DNA of 14,854 nucleotides from JAYREN01 sp041908845 (GTDB lineage: Bacteria > Acidobacteriota > Holophagae > Holophagales > Holophagaceae), in the NCBI GenBank assembly GCA_041908845.1, contig JAYREN010000066.1:1-14854 (forward strand), given 5' to 3'. Of this stretch, positions 7,088-13,865 are shown piece after piece. The first letter of the stretch is position 1. Each line of letters starts with the position of its first letter. The notes below the pieces were generated by a model. It saw nothing but the letters and a program-made list of their open reading frames with translations. It was not told where the DNA came from and did no database searches. Position numbers and translations under genes: made by a program.

Positions 7088-7435
7088 TTACTCCTCCCGG
7101 CCGAGCTGCAGCGTTACGTGGCAGGTGCGTTTCTGCACCCGGTAGGCGCGGCCCATCGGCGCGGGACGGACCCGCTTCATACGGAATCCTTCATCCACGA
7201 AGACAGTCCGGACGATCAGTTCGTCGGGGTTCACGGCGGGATCCTTGTCGATGGCGTTGGCCACGGCGGAGTCGAGCAGCTTCTTGATGGGAGCGGCCGC
7301 GTACTTCTTGGTGGACACGAGAATCCACTGGGCCTCGCCGACCTGCTTGCCGCGGATCAGATCGACCACGAGACGGGCCTTCTGTGCGGAGCCGCGCAGG
7401 TGGCGGATGGTGGCGCTGGAAACGATTTGAGCCAT
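7088..7435 (-). CDS. rplV: 50S ribosomal protein L22
   Basis: L22 lines the peptide exit tunnel with an extended beta-hairpin. It is 115 aa (E. coli 110). The globular part has HLRGSAQKARLVVDLIRGK and LLDSAVANAIDK; the hairpin arm spans about residues 82-104 (EGFRMKRVRPAPMGRAYRV), the site of macrolide-resistance deletions elsewhere, and is intact. The start follows the rpsS stop by one base (TAA-T-ATG), with AGGGGA about 7 nt upstream within rpsS. Confidence 0.98.
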   Translation of the reverse strand: MAQIVSSATIRHLRGSAQKARLVVDLIRGKQVGEAQWILVSTKKYAAAPIKKLLDSAVANAIDKDPAVNPDELIVRTVFVDEGFRMKRVRPAPMGRAYRVQKRTCHVTLQLGREE

Positions 7436-7436
7436 A

Positions 7437-7721
7437 TTACTTCCCCTTCGCTTTGGCGTCGGCCTTACCGGCGTGGCCCTTGAAGGTGCGGGTTTGAGAG
7501 AACTCGCCCAGCTTGTGACCGACCATGTTGTCGGTCACATAGACGGGGATGAACTTGTTGCCGTTGTGGACGGCAATGGTCATCCCGATCATCTGCGGAA
7601 GCACCGTGGACCGGCGGGACCACGTCTTGATGACGCGCTTGTCCATGGTGGACTGGGCGACGTCAACCTTCTTCTGCAGGTGGGCATCAATGAAGGGACC
7701 TTTTTTCAGCGAACGTGCCAT
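7437..7721 (-). CDS. rpsS: 30S ribosomal protein S19
   Basis: S19 binds the small-subunit head with S13 and contacts the A-site finger bridge. It is 94 aa (E. coli 92). MARSLKKGPFIDAHLQKKV, TWSRRSTVLPQMIGMTIAVH and VYVTDNMVGHKLGEFSQTRTFKGH are textbook S19 segments. AGGAG overlaps the rplB stop. The gap from rplB is 11 bp. Order rplB-rpsS-rplV is canonical. Confidence 0.99.
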   Translation of the reverse strand: MARSLKKGPFIDAHLQKKVDVAQSTMDKRVIKTWSRRSTVLPQMIGMTIAVHNGNKFIPVYVTDNMVGHKLGEFSQTRTFKGHAGKADAKAKGK

Positions 7722-7732
7722 GGCAGCCTCTC

Positions 7733-8554
7733 CTAGTTGATCCGCTTGACGATGAACTTGGTGGTGCGCTTATTGCGCCGCGTCTTGTAGCCACGTGTAG
7801 GCTGGCCCCAAGGCGTGACGGGATGGCGTCCACCGGAAGTGCGGCCTTCGCCGCCGCCATGCGGATGGTCCACGGGGTTCATGACCACGCCGCGGACCGT
7901 CGGGCGGATGCCCATCCAGATCTTGCGACCAGCCTTGCCCAGGGCCACGTTTTCGTGCTGAAGGTTGCCCACCTGGCCCACCGTCGCGAAGCAATCGAGG
8001 TGGATCTTGCGGATCTCGCCCGAGGGCATGCGCAGCTGAGCGTAATCCTCGTCCTTGGCCACAAGCTGGGCGAAGGTTCCGGCGGCGCGGGCGATCTGGC
8101 CACCCTTGCCGGGCTTCATTTCGATGTTGTGCACCGTGGTGCCCAGCGGCATGTTCCGCAGGGGCAGCGCGTTGCCCACCAGGATGTCGGCTTCTTTGCC
8201 GGAGACGACCGTGCGGCCCACCTCAAGGCCATCGGGGGCCAGGATGTAGCGCTTTTCGCCGTCCGCATAGACGAGGAGAGCGATGCGGGCCGTGCGGTTG
8301 GGGTCGTACTCGATGGTCGCGACCTTGGCAGGGACACCGATCTTGTTGCGCTTGAAGTCGATGATGCGGTACTGGCGCTTGTGACCGCCACCGATGTGGC
8401 GGGTCGTGATGCGACCGTTGTTGCTGCGACCGCCGGTGCGGTTGAGCTTGACGACCAGGGAGCGCTCGGGAGTATCAGTGGTGATCTCCTCGAACCCCTG
8501 CTTCGACATGCCCCGCTGACCGGGGGTCGTAGGCTTGAGCAGCTTGATGCTCAT
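7733..8554 (-). CDS. rplB: 50S ribosomal protein L2
   Basis: L2 is essential for subunit association and peptidyl-transferase activity. It is 273 aa, identical in length to E. coli L2. The N-terminal OB-like domain contains GGRSNNGRITTRHIGGGHKR. The C-terminal SH3-like and extension regions carry VDHPHGGGEGRTSGGRHPV, including the histidine (about residue 230) that aligns with E. coli His229 near the active centre. AGAGGA lies 4 nt before the ATG. Unlike its neighbours, it is separated from rplW by a 75-bp spacer. Confidence 0.99.
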   Translation of the reverse strand: MSIKLLKPTTPGQRGMSKQGFEEITTDTPERSLVVKLNRTGGRSNNGRITTRHIGGGHKRQYRIIDFKRNKIGVPAKVATIEYDPNRTARIALLVYADGEKRYILAPDGLEVGRTVVSGKEADILVGNALPLRNMPLGTTVHNIEMKPGKGGQIARAAGTFAQLVAKDEDYAQLRMPSGEIRKIHLDCFATVGQVGNLQHENVALGKAGRKIWMGIRPTVRGVVMNPVDHPHGGGEGRTSGGRHPVTPWGQPTRGYKTRRNKRTTKFIVKRIN

Positions 8555-8629
8555 GGGATCCTCTTGCCTAGATGTGCGGGCGATAGTGGCAAGGCCTTGT
8601 CCACCCGCGAGGTTGAAACGAGGGGGCGT
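8555..8629 (-). promoter_or_regulatory. rplW-rplB spacer with possible stem-loop
   Basis: This 75-bp gap is long for the S10 cluster. On the transcript, GCGGG (from 8608) can pair with CCCGC (to 8576), enclosing TGG/CCA and CAA/TTG steps around a GGCC loop with a bulged A. The core CAAGGCCTTG (8589-8598 region) is a perfect 10-bp palindrome. No T tract or convincing promoter is seen. In GC-rich DNA such folds arise by chance, so a function is uncertain. Confidence 0.3.
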
Positions 8630-8908
8630 CTACTCGGCGACCGGGGCGAAGCCCTCGGCCAGTTCGACGTAGGCCTTCTTCATGGCGCTGGTGGAGCCGA
8701 CCCAGCGACCGAGGCGCTTCGCCTTGGAAGGCACGCGGACGGTGCGGACGGATTTCACCTTGGCCTGGAGCAGGAGTTCGGCGGCTTCCTTGATCTGGTG
8801 CTTGGAGGCCCAGATGGCGACCTCGAACACCTGGACATTGGACTCGCGCAGAATCTGGCCCTTCTCGGTGAGAAGGGGCTTGCGGATCACTTCGAAAATC
8901 TTGGTCAT
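8630..8908 (-). CDS. rplW: 50S ribosomal protein L23
   Basis: L23 sits at the exit of the peptide tunnel and docks trigger factor and SRP. It is 92 aa (E. coli 100). The N-terminus has the conserved VIRKPLLTEKG; the next part includes FEVAIWASKHQIKEAAELLL and the C-terminal half contains VKSVRTVRVPSKAKR. The ATG overlaps the rplD stop in an ATGA arrangement, and only a weak ribosome site is seen, so coupling to rplD is likely. Confidence 0.97.
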   Translation of the reverse strand: MTKIFEVIRKPLLTEKGQILRESNVQVFEVAIWASKHQIKEAAELLLQAKVKSVRTVRVPSKAKRLGRWVGSTSAMKKAYVELAEGFAPVAE

Positions 8909-9540
8909 GGCTTCACCACTTCCTGCAGGGCCAGGATGGCGTCCTTGGAGAAGACAACCTGGTCGTACTTCAGAAGTTCATACACATTCACACCCAGGCT
9001 CTCGATGGTGGCCAGCTTGGGGTTGTTCCCCGAGGCCAGCACGACCTTCTCAGAGGCCTCGGCACCCACGAGGAGGGCCGAACCCTTGACGCCCAGCTTG
9101 GCGAGGGTTGCGATGAAGGCCTGGGTCTTATGGGTTTCCAGGTTCCAGTTCTCCACCACCATCACCTGGCCCTCGGCCATCTTGACGGACAGAGCGTGGC
9201 GCAGAGCGGAGCGACGGGCCTTCTTGGGGAAGGCGTAATCATAGTTGCGGGGGTTGGGGCCATGGGCCGTGCCGCCGCCCTTCCAAAGGGTGGAGCGGAT
9301 GGAGCCGACGCGGGCGCGACCGGTGCCCTTCTGCTTCCAGAGCTTGCGGCCGGAACCAGAAACCTCGGACTTGTCCTTGGTCTTGGCGGTGCCCTGGCGG
9401 CGCTTGGCCAGGAAGTGGCGAACCGCTTCCCAGATCAGGTGCTTGTTGATGTCTTCGAGCTTGAACACTTCGGGAAGAAGCTCGACGGTACCCGCGGGCT
9501 TGTTCTCGAGGTTGACGACGGGATGCTGGAAGGTGGCCAT
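8905..9540 (-). CDS. rplD: 50S ribosomal protein L4
   Basis: L4 binds domain I of 23S rRNA, and its loop reaches the exit tunnel. In E. coli it also represses the S10 operon at the leader. It is 211 aa (E. coli 201). The tunnel loop contains KQKGTGRAR (residues 69-77), where macrolide-resistance changes occur elsewhere, followed by the GGGTAHGPNPRNY segment. The C-terminal domain has VVENWNLETHKTQAF and NVYELLKYDQVVFSKDAI. AGGAGG precedes the ATG and overlaps the rplC stop region (3-bp gap). L4 control of the structured rpsJ leader here is possible but unproven. Confidence 0.98.
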   Translation of the reverse strand: MATFQHPVVNLENKPAGTVELLPEVFKLEDINKHLIWEAVRHFLAKRRQGTAKTKDKSEVSGSGRKLWKQKGTGRARVGSIRSTLWKGGGTAHGPNPRNYDYAFPKKARRSALRHALSVKMAEGQVMVVENWNLETHKTQAFIATLAKLGVKGSALLVGAEASEKVVLASGNNPKLATIESLGVNVYELLKYDQVVFSKDAILALQEVVKP

Positions 9541-9543
9541 CTT

Positions 9544-10170
9544 TTACGCCTCCTGCTTGATGACGACGTAGCCGCCCTTGGGGCCAGGCACGGCACCCTT
9601 GATGAGCAACAGGTTGTTCTCGGCGTCCACCTTGGCGATCTCCAGATTGCGCACCGTGACCTGCTCGGCGCCCATGTGGCCGCCCATGCGCATCCCGGGC
9701 CACACGCGACTGGGATAGGACGAACCGCCGATGGAGCCGGGGGCGCGGTGGAACATGGAGCCGTGGGAGGCGCGACCACCCTTGAAGTGGTGACGCTTCA
9801 TCACGCCCGCGAAGCCCTTGCCCTTGCTGATGCCGGTGACATGGACCTTGCCCTTTTCTTCGAACTGGGTGACGAGGATGCTATCGCCCGCCTTGAGGCC
9901 ACTCTCGGCCTCGACCTTCAGCTCGCGCAATACGCGAACAGGAGCCACGCCATGCTTTTCGCAATGGCCCTTTTCCGGCTTGGAGGCACGCTTGCCGCCC
10001 TGGGGATCCACGAAGCCCACCTGCACAGCCTCGTAGCCATCGCTGGCCGAGGTCTTGCGCTGGACGACCACACAGGGACCCGCCTGGATGACGGTGACAG
10101 GGACGACCTGACCTTTTTCGTTGAAGATCTGGGTCATGCCCAGCTTCTTTCCGATGATTCCGTTAGTCAT
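9544..10170 (-). CDS. rplC: 50S ribosomal protein L3
   Basis: L3 is an assembly-initiating large-subunit protein whose loop approaches the peptidyl-transferase centre. It is 208 aa (E. coli 209). GIIGKKLGMTQIF, KGHCEKHGV and SKGKGFAGVMKRHHFKGG are family signatures. In the loop HRAPGSIGGSSYPSRV, the position aligned with E. coli Gln150 (the PrmB methylation site) is serine (about residue 151), so that modification cannot occur at this site. GGGGGAG lies 7 nt before the ATG. The rpsJ gap is 15 bp. Confidence 0.98.
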   Translation of the reverse strand: MTNGIIGKKLGMTQIFNEKGQVVPVTVIQAGPCVVVQRKTSASDGYEAVQVGFVDPQGGKRASKPEKGHCEKHGVAPVRVLRELKVEAESGLKAGDSILVTQFEEKGKVHVTGISKGKGFAGVMKRHHFKGGRASHGSMFHRAPGSIGGSSYPSRVWPGMRMGGHMGAEQVTVRNLEIAKVDAENNLLLIKGAVPGPKGGYVVIKQEA

Positions 10171-10185
10171 TCTCTGCTCCCCCCT

Positions 10186-10512
10186 TTACCGGTTGCCCTG
10201 ACGGCTGAAGACCTTGATTTCGACGTCGACGCCCGCAGGCAGATCGAGGCGCATCAGGGTGTCCACCGTGCTCTGGGTGGGATTGAGGATGTCCAGGAGC
10301 CGCTTGTGCGTGCGGATCTCGAACTGGTCACGGCTCTTCTTGTCCACGTGGGGGGACCGATTCACCGTGTACTTGCTGATGCGGGTCGGGAGGGGGATCG
10401 GTCCAGCAACCTGAGCGCCAGTGCGCTTGGCCGTGTCGACGATCTCCCGGGTCGACTGATCCAGTAGACGATGATCGAAGGCTCGCAGACGAATGCGAAT
10501 GTTGTCCTTCAT
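10186..10512 (-). CDS. rpsJ: 30S ribosomal protein S10 (NusE)
   Basis: S10 binds 16S rRNA in the small-subunit head and, as NusE, links NusB/NusG in transcription antitermination. The ATG giving MKDNIRIRLRAFDHRLLDQ (108 aa) is chosen; GGAG lies 6 nt upstream. The frame stays open 25 codons further upstream, but that region is the leader and has no family similarity. GPIPLPTRISKYTVNRSPHVDKKSRDQFE is the classic S10 core. It is the first gene of the S10 block and follows a 273-bp spacer after fusA. A tuf gene, usual at this place, is absent. Confidence 0.98.
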   Translation of the reverse strand: MKDNIRIRLRAFDHRLLDQSTREIVDTAKRTGAQVAGPIPLPTRISKYTVNRSPHVDKKSRDQFEIRTHKRLLDILNPTQSTVDTLMRLDLPAGVDVEIKVFSRQGNR

Positions 10513-10597
10513 GTTCACTCCATTGGGACGGACTCGCCGTCCATAGACGTGGGGCGTTGACCGCCCATGTTGAGGATGTCCCATCACGGGGACAAGG
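10513..10597 (-). promoter_or_regulatory. rpsJ 5' leader with two hairpins
   Basis: If the proposed promoter is used, the rpsJ leader would be about 85 nt. It contains TGTCCC...GGGACA (10577-10594, 6-bp stem, 6-nt loop) and GGACGG...CCGTCC (10526-10542, 6-bp stem, 5-nt loop). The second stem ends about 4 nt before the rpsJ Shine-Dalgarno. In E. coli the S10 leader is the target of L4 control. These structures are seen in the sequence; the regulatory role is inferred. Confidence 0.45.
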
Positions 10598-10603
10598 CCA
10601 TCC

Positions 10604-10631
10604 AGAATACCAAAAGCCAGTGCAAACGCAA
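10604..10631 (-). promoter_or_regulatory. Possible promoter for the S10 cluster
   Basis: On the minus strand a -35-like TTGCGT (10631-10626), 16-bp spacer and -10-like TATTCT (10609-10604) occur, the latter preceded by TG-G as in an extended -10. Each hexamer matches the sigma70 consensus at about four of six bases. It overlaps a terminator-like hairpin, so one of the two readings may be wrong. Confidence 0.35.
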
Positions 10632-10641
10632 TGGCTTTTTT
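10612..10641. terminator. Terminator-like hairpin between fusA and rpsJ
   Basis: AAAAGCCA (10612-10619) and TGGCTTTT (10632-10639) are perfect 8-bp complements; the interior adds TGC/GCA around an AAAC loop after one mismatch. The plus strand continues in T (six T in a row at 10636-10641), while the minus strand ends in four T then GG. It could end str transcripts leaving fusA, or antisense transcripts going the other way. Confidence 0.5.
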
Positions 10642-10692
10642 GGATTTTCAATGCCGTCCGGATGGACCGTGCGGCGGGTATCAAGAGGTCTC

Positions 10693-10733
10693 GATCCGAA
10701 GGATCTTGGAGCGACCTCACCCCCTGACGGGGG
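10693..10733 (-). repeat. Two short inverted repeats downstream of fusA
   Basis: CCCCC-TGAC-GGGGG (10720-10733) and GATCC-GAA-GGATC (10693-10705) are perfect 5-bp inverted repeats between the fusA end and the rpsJ promoter region. Neither is followed by a T tract. With the hairpin at 10755-10773 they make this spacer rich in secondary structure. Confidence 0.35.
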
Positions 10734-10754
10734 CTGTGGCGGGCATGAAAGCGG

Positions 10755-10773
10755 CCTGGGGCAAGGCCCCAGG
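10755..10773 (-). terminator. GC-rich hairpin 13 nt after fusA stop
   Basis: CCTGGGGC (10755-10762) and GCCCCAGG (10766-10773) form a perfect 8-bp stem with a 3-nt loop shortly after the fusA stop. The transcript continues CCGCTTTC, so only a short T stretch follows. It may be a weak terminator, a pause site or a 3'-end stabilising stem for the str mRNA. Confidence 0.45.
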
Positions 10774-10785
10774 GTTGAAACAGAA

Positions 10786-12894
10786 CTATTTGCTGCCCTT
10801 GACCTTGGCCACGATCTCTTCGGCCACGTTGCGGGGAGCTTCGTCGTAGTGACTGAACTGCATGGTGTAGGTGCCGCGGCCCTGGGTCATGGAGCGCAGG
10901 GTCGTGGAGTAGGCGAACATCTCGGCCAGGGGCACCTTGGCGGTGACCACCCGGGCGCCGGAACGCTCTTCCATGTTCTCGATGCGGCCACGGCGGCTGT
11001 TCAGGTTGCCGATGACATCGCCCATGTAGTCTTCGGGGGTCTCGACTTCCACGGCCATGATGGGCTCGAGGAGCACGGGACTGGCCTTCTCGCAGGCGGT
11101 CTTGAAGGCCATGGAGCCGGCGATCTTGAAGGCCATTTCGTTGGAGTCGACCTCGTGGTAGCTGCCATCGTAAAGGGTGACCTTGACGTCCACAACGGGG
11201 AAGCCCGCCAGAATGCCGGAGTGCGTGGCTTCCTGGATGCCCTGATCCACGGGCTTGATGTATTCCTTGGGCACCACGCCACCGACGATGTCGTTGACGA
11301 ATTCGTAGCCCTTGCCCGCCTCGTTGGGCTCGAGGGTAATGCGCACGTGGCCGTACTGACCGCGCCCACCGCTCTGCCGCACGAACTTGCCCTCGGCGTC
11401 CACCTTCTTGCGAATGGTCTCGCGGTAGGCCACCTGGGGCTTGCCCACGTTGGCGTCCACCTTGAACTCACGCATCATGCGGTCGACGATGATCTCGAGG
11501 TGCAGTTCGCCCATGCCCGCGATGATGGTCTGGGAGGTTTCGGAATCCGTGTGGACCTTGAAGGTGGGATCTTCCTGGGCCAGCTTCTGGAGGGCGATGG
11601 CCATCTTTTCCTGATCCGCCTTGGTCTTGGGCTCGATGGCCACCTGGATCACGGGATCCGGGAAGTCCATGGATTCCAGCACCACGGGATGGTTCTCGTC
11701 GCAGATCGTCTCGCCGGTGTAGACATCCTTGAAGCCCACGGCGGCACCGATGTCGCCGGTGCGCACTTCGGTGATGTCCTCGCGCTTGTTGGCGTGCATC
11801 TGAAGCAGACGCCCGATGCGCTCACGCCGACCCTTGGCCGAATTGAACACCGAGGAACCCGCCGCCAGGACGCCGGAGTAGACACGGATGAAGGCCAGGC
11901 TGCCCACGAAGGGATCGGCCATGATCTTGAAGATCAGGGCGCTGAAGGGCTCCTCATCGCTGGCCTTCCGCTCGGCGGCGTTGCCGTCGAGGTCGTGGCC
12001 CTGGATGGGAGGGATTTCCAGCGGGCTGGGCATGTAGCTCACCACCGCGTCAAGCAGCGGCTGGACACCCTTGTTCTTGAAAGCGGAGCCGCAGGTCATG
12101 GGCGTGAAGAGCAGCTCCACGCAGCCCTTGCGGATGCCCGCGCGCAGCTCGTCCTCAGTAAGGGCCTCGCCGCCGAGATACTTCTCCATCAGGTGCTCGT
12201 CGGTCTCCGCGACCATCTCGACCATGTGCTCGCGCCACTTGGTGGCTTCCTCCACCAGGTCGGCGGGGATCTCGCCGTAGATCACGTTGAAGCCCTTGTC
12301 GCCTTCATCGAAGGTGAGCCCCTGCATGGTCACAAGATCCACGATGCCCTTGAAGTTATCCTCGGCGCCGATGGGAATCTGGATGGGCATGGGCTTGGCA
12401 TGGAGACGAGTCTTCATCATCTCGACCACGCGATAGAAGTCAGCACCCGTACGGTCCATCTTGTTCACGAAGGCCAGCCGAGGCACCTTGTACTTGTTGG
12501 CCTGACGCCACACTGTCTCGGACTGGGGCTGCACGCCGCCCACAGCGCAGAACACGGCCACAGCGCCGTCCAGCACGCGCAGGGATCGCTCTACTTCGGC
12601 GGTGAAGTCCACGTGACCCGGCGTGTCGATGATGTTGATCCGGTGCTCGACGTCTTTCAGCAGGCCCGTCTGAGGCACCCACGCGGCGGTGATGGCGGCA
12701 GAGGTGATGGTGATACCACGCTCCTGCTCCTGCACCATCCAGTCGGTGGTGGCGGCGCCGTCATGCACTTCGCCGATCTTGTGAATCTTGCCCGTGTAGT
12801 AGAGGATGCGCTCCGTGGTAGTCGTTTTCCCGGCATCGATGTGGGCCATGATGCCGATATTGCGGTAGCGCTCGAGGGGAGTCGTGCGGGCCAC
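10786..12894 (-). CDS. fusA: Translation elongation factor G
   Basis: EF-G is the GTPase that drives tRNA-mRNA translocation and, with RRF, ribosome recycling. The 702-aa product (E. coli 704) has all GTPase motifs: AHIDAGKT (residues 17-24), RGITI (59-63), DTPGH (90-94) and NKMD (144-147). Domains II-V follow, with GMGELHLEI, the domain IV stretch SGGRGQYGHVRI and the C-terminal YSTTLRSMTQGRGTYTMQF. The start codon is GTG at 12894 (MARTTPLERYRNIG) with AGGAGG 5 nt upstream. It follows rpsG after a 98-bp gap that contains an attenuator-like hairpin. No tuf follows. It is the main canonical EF-G type rather than a mitochondrial-like or EF-G2 paralogue, judged by motif completeness. Confidence 0.99.
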   Translation of the reverse strand: MARTTPLERYRNIGIMAHIDAGKTTTTERILYYTGKIHKIGEVHDGAATTDWMVQEQERGITITSAAITAAWVPQTGLLKDVEHRINIIDTPGHVDFTAEVERSLRVLDGAVAVFCAVGGVQPQSETVWRQANKYKVPRLAFVNKMDRTGADFYRVVEMMKTRLHAKPMPIQIPIGAEDNFKGIVDLVTMQGLTFDEGDKGFNVIYGEIPADLVEEATKWREHMVEMVAETDEHLMEKYLGGEALTEDELRAGIRKGCVELLFTPMTCGSAFKNKGVQPLLDAVVSYMPSPLEIPPIQGHDLDGNAAERKASDEEPFSALIFKIMADPFVGSLAFIRVYSGVLAAGSSVFNSAKGRRERIGRLLQMHANKREDITEVRTGDIGAAVGFKDVYTGETICDENHPVVLESMDFPDPVIQVAIEPKTKADQEKMAIALQKLAQEDPTFKVHTDSETSQTIIAGMGELHLEIIVDRMMREFKVDANVGKPQVAYRETIRKKVDAEGKFVRQSGGRGQYGHVRITLEPNEAGKGYEFVNDIVGGVVPKEYIKPVDQGIQEATHSGILAGFPVVDVKVTLYDGSYHEVDSNEMAFKIAGSMAFKTACEKASPVLLEPIMAVEVETPEDYMGDVIGNLNSRRGRIENMEERSGARVVTAKVPLAEMFAYSTTLRSMTQGRGTYTMQFSHYDEAPRNVAEEIVAKVKGSK

Positions 12895-12904
12895 GGAGGC
12901 CTCC
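12895..12904 (-). promoter_or_regulatory. Palindromic ribosome site of fusA
   Basis: The fusA Shine-Dalgarno GGAGG is followed immediately by CCTCC and the GTG start, making the perfect 10-bp palindrome GGAGGCCTCC. A 3-bp stem with a GGCC loop could partly mask the ribosome site, though this is thermodynamically weak. The motif decides the GTG start. Confidence 0.6.
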
Positions 12905-12936
12905 TAGCGTGTCAGAGATCAGAAGGAAACTACGGG

Positions 12937-12973
12937 AAGAACAAAATGCGGGGCCGATTCCAGAATCGGCCCC
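12937..12973 (-). terminator. Attenuator or terminator between rpsG and fusA
   Basis: GGGGCCGATTC (12950-12960) and GAATCGGCCCC (12963-12973) are perfect 11-bp complements with two bases between, so the practical fold is a 10-bp stem with a CTGG loop. On the minus strand the stem is followed by GCATTTTGTTCTT, a T-rich tract. It begins about 20 nt after the rpsG stop. This fits an intrinsic terminator acting as a partial attenuator, since no strong promoter is seen between it and fusA. Confidence 0.7.
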
Positions 12974-12992
12974 TCATGTGAACAACAGGTGA

Positions 12993-13463
12993 CTACCAGC
13001 GGAAATGGGCAAAAGCCTTGTTGGCTTCGGCCATCTTGTGGACGTCGTCCTTCTTCTTCATGGCGGCGCCGCGGAAGTTCATGGCGTCGAGAATCTCGCC
13101 GGCCAGCTTGTCGCGCATGGTGCGCTCGCCCCGGGAGGCGGAGTAGGTCTTGAGCCAGCGCATGGCCAGGGACTGGCGGCGGTTCTGGGGAACCTCCACA
13201 GGCACCTGGTAGGTGGCGCCGCCCACACGGCGGGACTTGACTTCCACCGCGGGCTTGATGTTGTTGAGAGCCTTGTCAAAGGCATCCAGGGCCAGTTCGC
13301 CGGACTTCTTGGCCACGATCTCGAGGGCTCCGTAAAGGATCCGTTCGGCGGTGGCCTTCTTGCCGCGCTCCATGAGCACGTTGACGAACTTGGTGATGGT
13401 CACACTGTTGTAGACGGGATCCGGAAGGATCTCGCGTTTTGCAGGGGCGCTACGACGGGACAT
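12993..13463 (-). CDS. rpsG: 30S ribosomal protein S7
   Basis: S7 nucleates assembly of the small-subunit head and lines the E site. It is 156 aa, the common bacterial length. MSRRSAPAKREILPDPVYNS, VNVLMERGKKATAERILYGAL, VEVKSRRVGGATYQVPVEV, RRQSLAMRWL and the C-terminal KMAEANKAFAHFRW are typical. GGGAGGT lies 5 nt before the ATG and overlaps the rpsL stop; the rpsL-rpsG gap is only 12 bp, so the long intercistronic S7 target of the E. coli str operon is not present here. The next downstream spacer (98 bp) is instead the structured one. Confidence 0.99.
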   Translation of the reverse strand: MSRRSAPAKREILPDPVYNSVTITKFVNVLMERGKKATAERILYGALEIVAKKSGELALDAFDKALNNIKPAVEVKSRRVGGATYQVPVEVPQNRRQSLAMRWLKTYSASRGERTMRDKLAGEILDAMNFRGAAMKKKDDVHKMAEANKAFAHFRW

Positions 13464-13475
13464 GGACTACCTCCC

Positions 13476-13865
13476 TTACTTCTTGACAGCGCCGGCCTTG
13501 GGCCGTTTCGCGCCGTACTTGGAACGAGACTGGTTGCGGTTGGCGACGCCGGTGGCATCGAGCGTTCCGCGGACCACGTGATAGCGCACACCCGGCAGAT
13601 CCTTCACACGGCCGCCGCGGATGAGCACGATGCTGTGCTCCTGCAGGTTGTGGCCGACGCCCGGGATGTAGGTGGTGCACTCGATGCCGTTGGTGAGACG
13701 GACACGGGCCACCTTGCGAAGCGCGGAATTCGGCTTCTTGGGCGTGGTGGTGAAGACGCGCGTGCAAACGCCGCGCTTCTGGGGGCAAGCGTTGAGCGCA
13801 GGGCTCTTCGTCTTGTTCTGGAAGGTCGTCCGCCCGTGGCGGATTAGCTGATTGATGGTTGGCAC
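13476..13865 (-). CDS. rpsL: 30S ribosomal protein S12
   Basis: S12 is at the decoding centre and controls accuracy; changes in it give streptomycin resistance. The start is a GTG at 13865 (129 aa, reading VPTINQLIRHGRTTF before formylmethionine replacement), because AAGGAGG lies 5 nt upstream. An in-frame ATG 35 codons earlier would add a leader-encoded tail with no family similarity. TTTPKKPNSALRKVARVRLTNG is intact with Lys43, and GRVKDLPGVRYHVVRG has Lys88 followed by Asp89, the residue modified by RimO in other bacteria. These wild-type lysines give no sign of rpsL streptomycin resistance. First gene of the str cluster. Confidence 0.98.
   Translation of the reverse strand: MPTINQLIRHGRTTFQNKTKSPALNACPQKRGVCTRVFTTTPKKPNSALRKVARVRLTNGIECTTYIPGVGHNLQEHSIVLIRGGRVKDLPGVRYHVVRGTLDATGVANRNQSRSKYGAKRPKAGAVKK

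Noticed and set aside
7715..10467. Long plus-strand open frames opposite rplB, rplW, rplD and rplC
   Set aside because: All lie over intact ribosomal genes and show only antisense GC-frame composition.
10567..12981. Very long open frame (about 800 codons) on the plus strand opposite fusA
   Set aside because: It is antisense to an intact, highly conserved EF-G gene. Its His/Gly/Leu/Val-rich composition is what the reverse complement of GC-biased codons gives, and no family motif or ribosome site supports it.
13476..13865. rpsL streptomycin-resistance mutation
   Set aside because: Lys43 and Lys88 are both present and the surrounding loops are normal.
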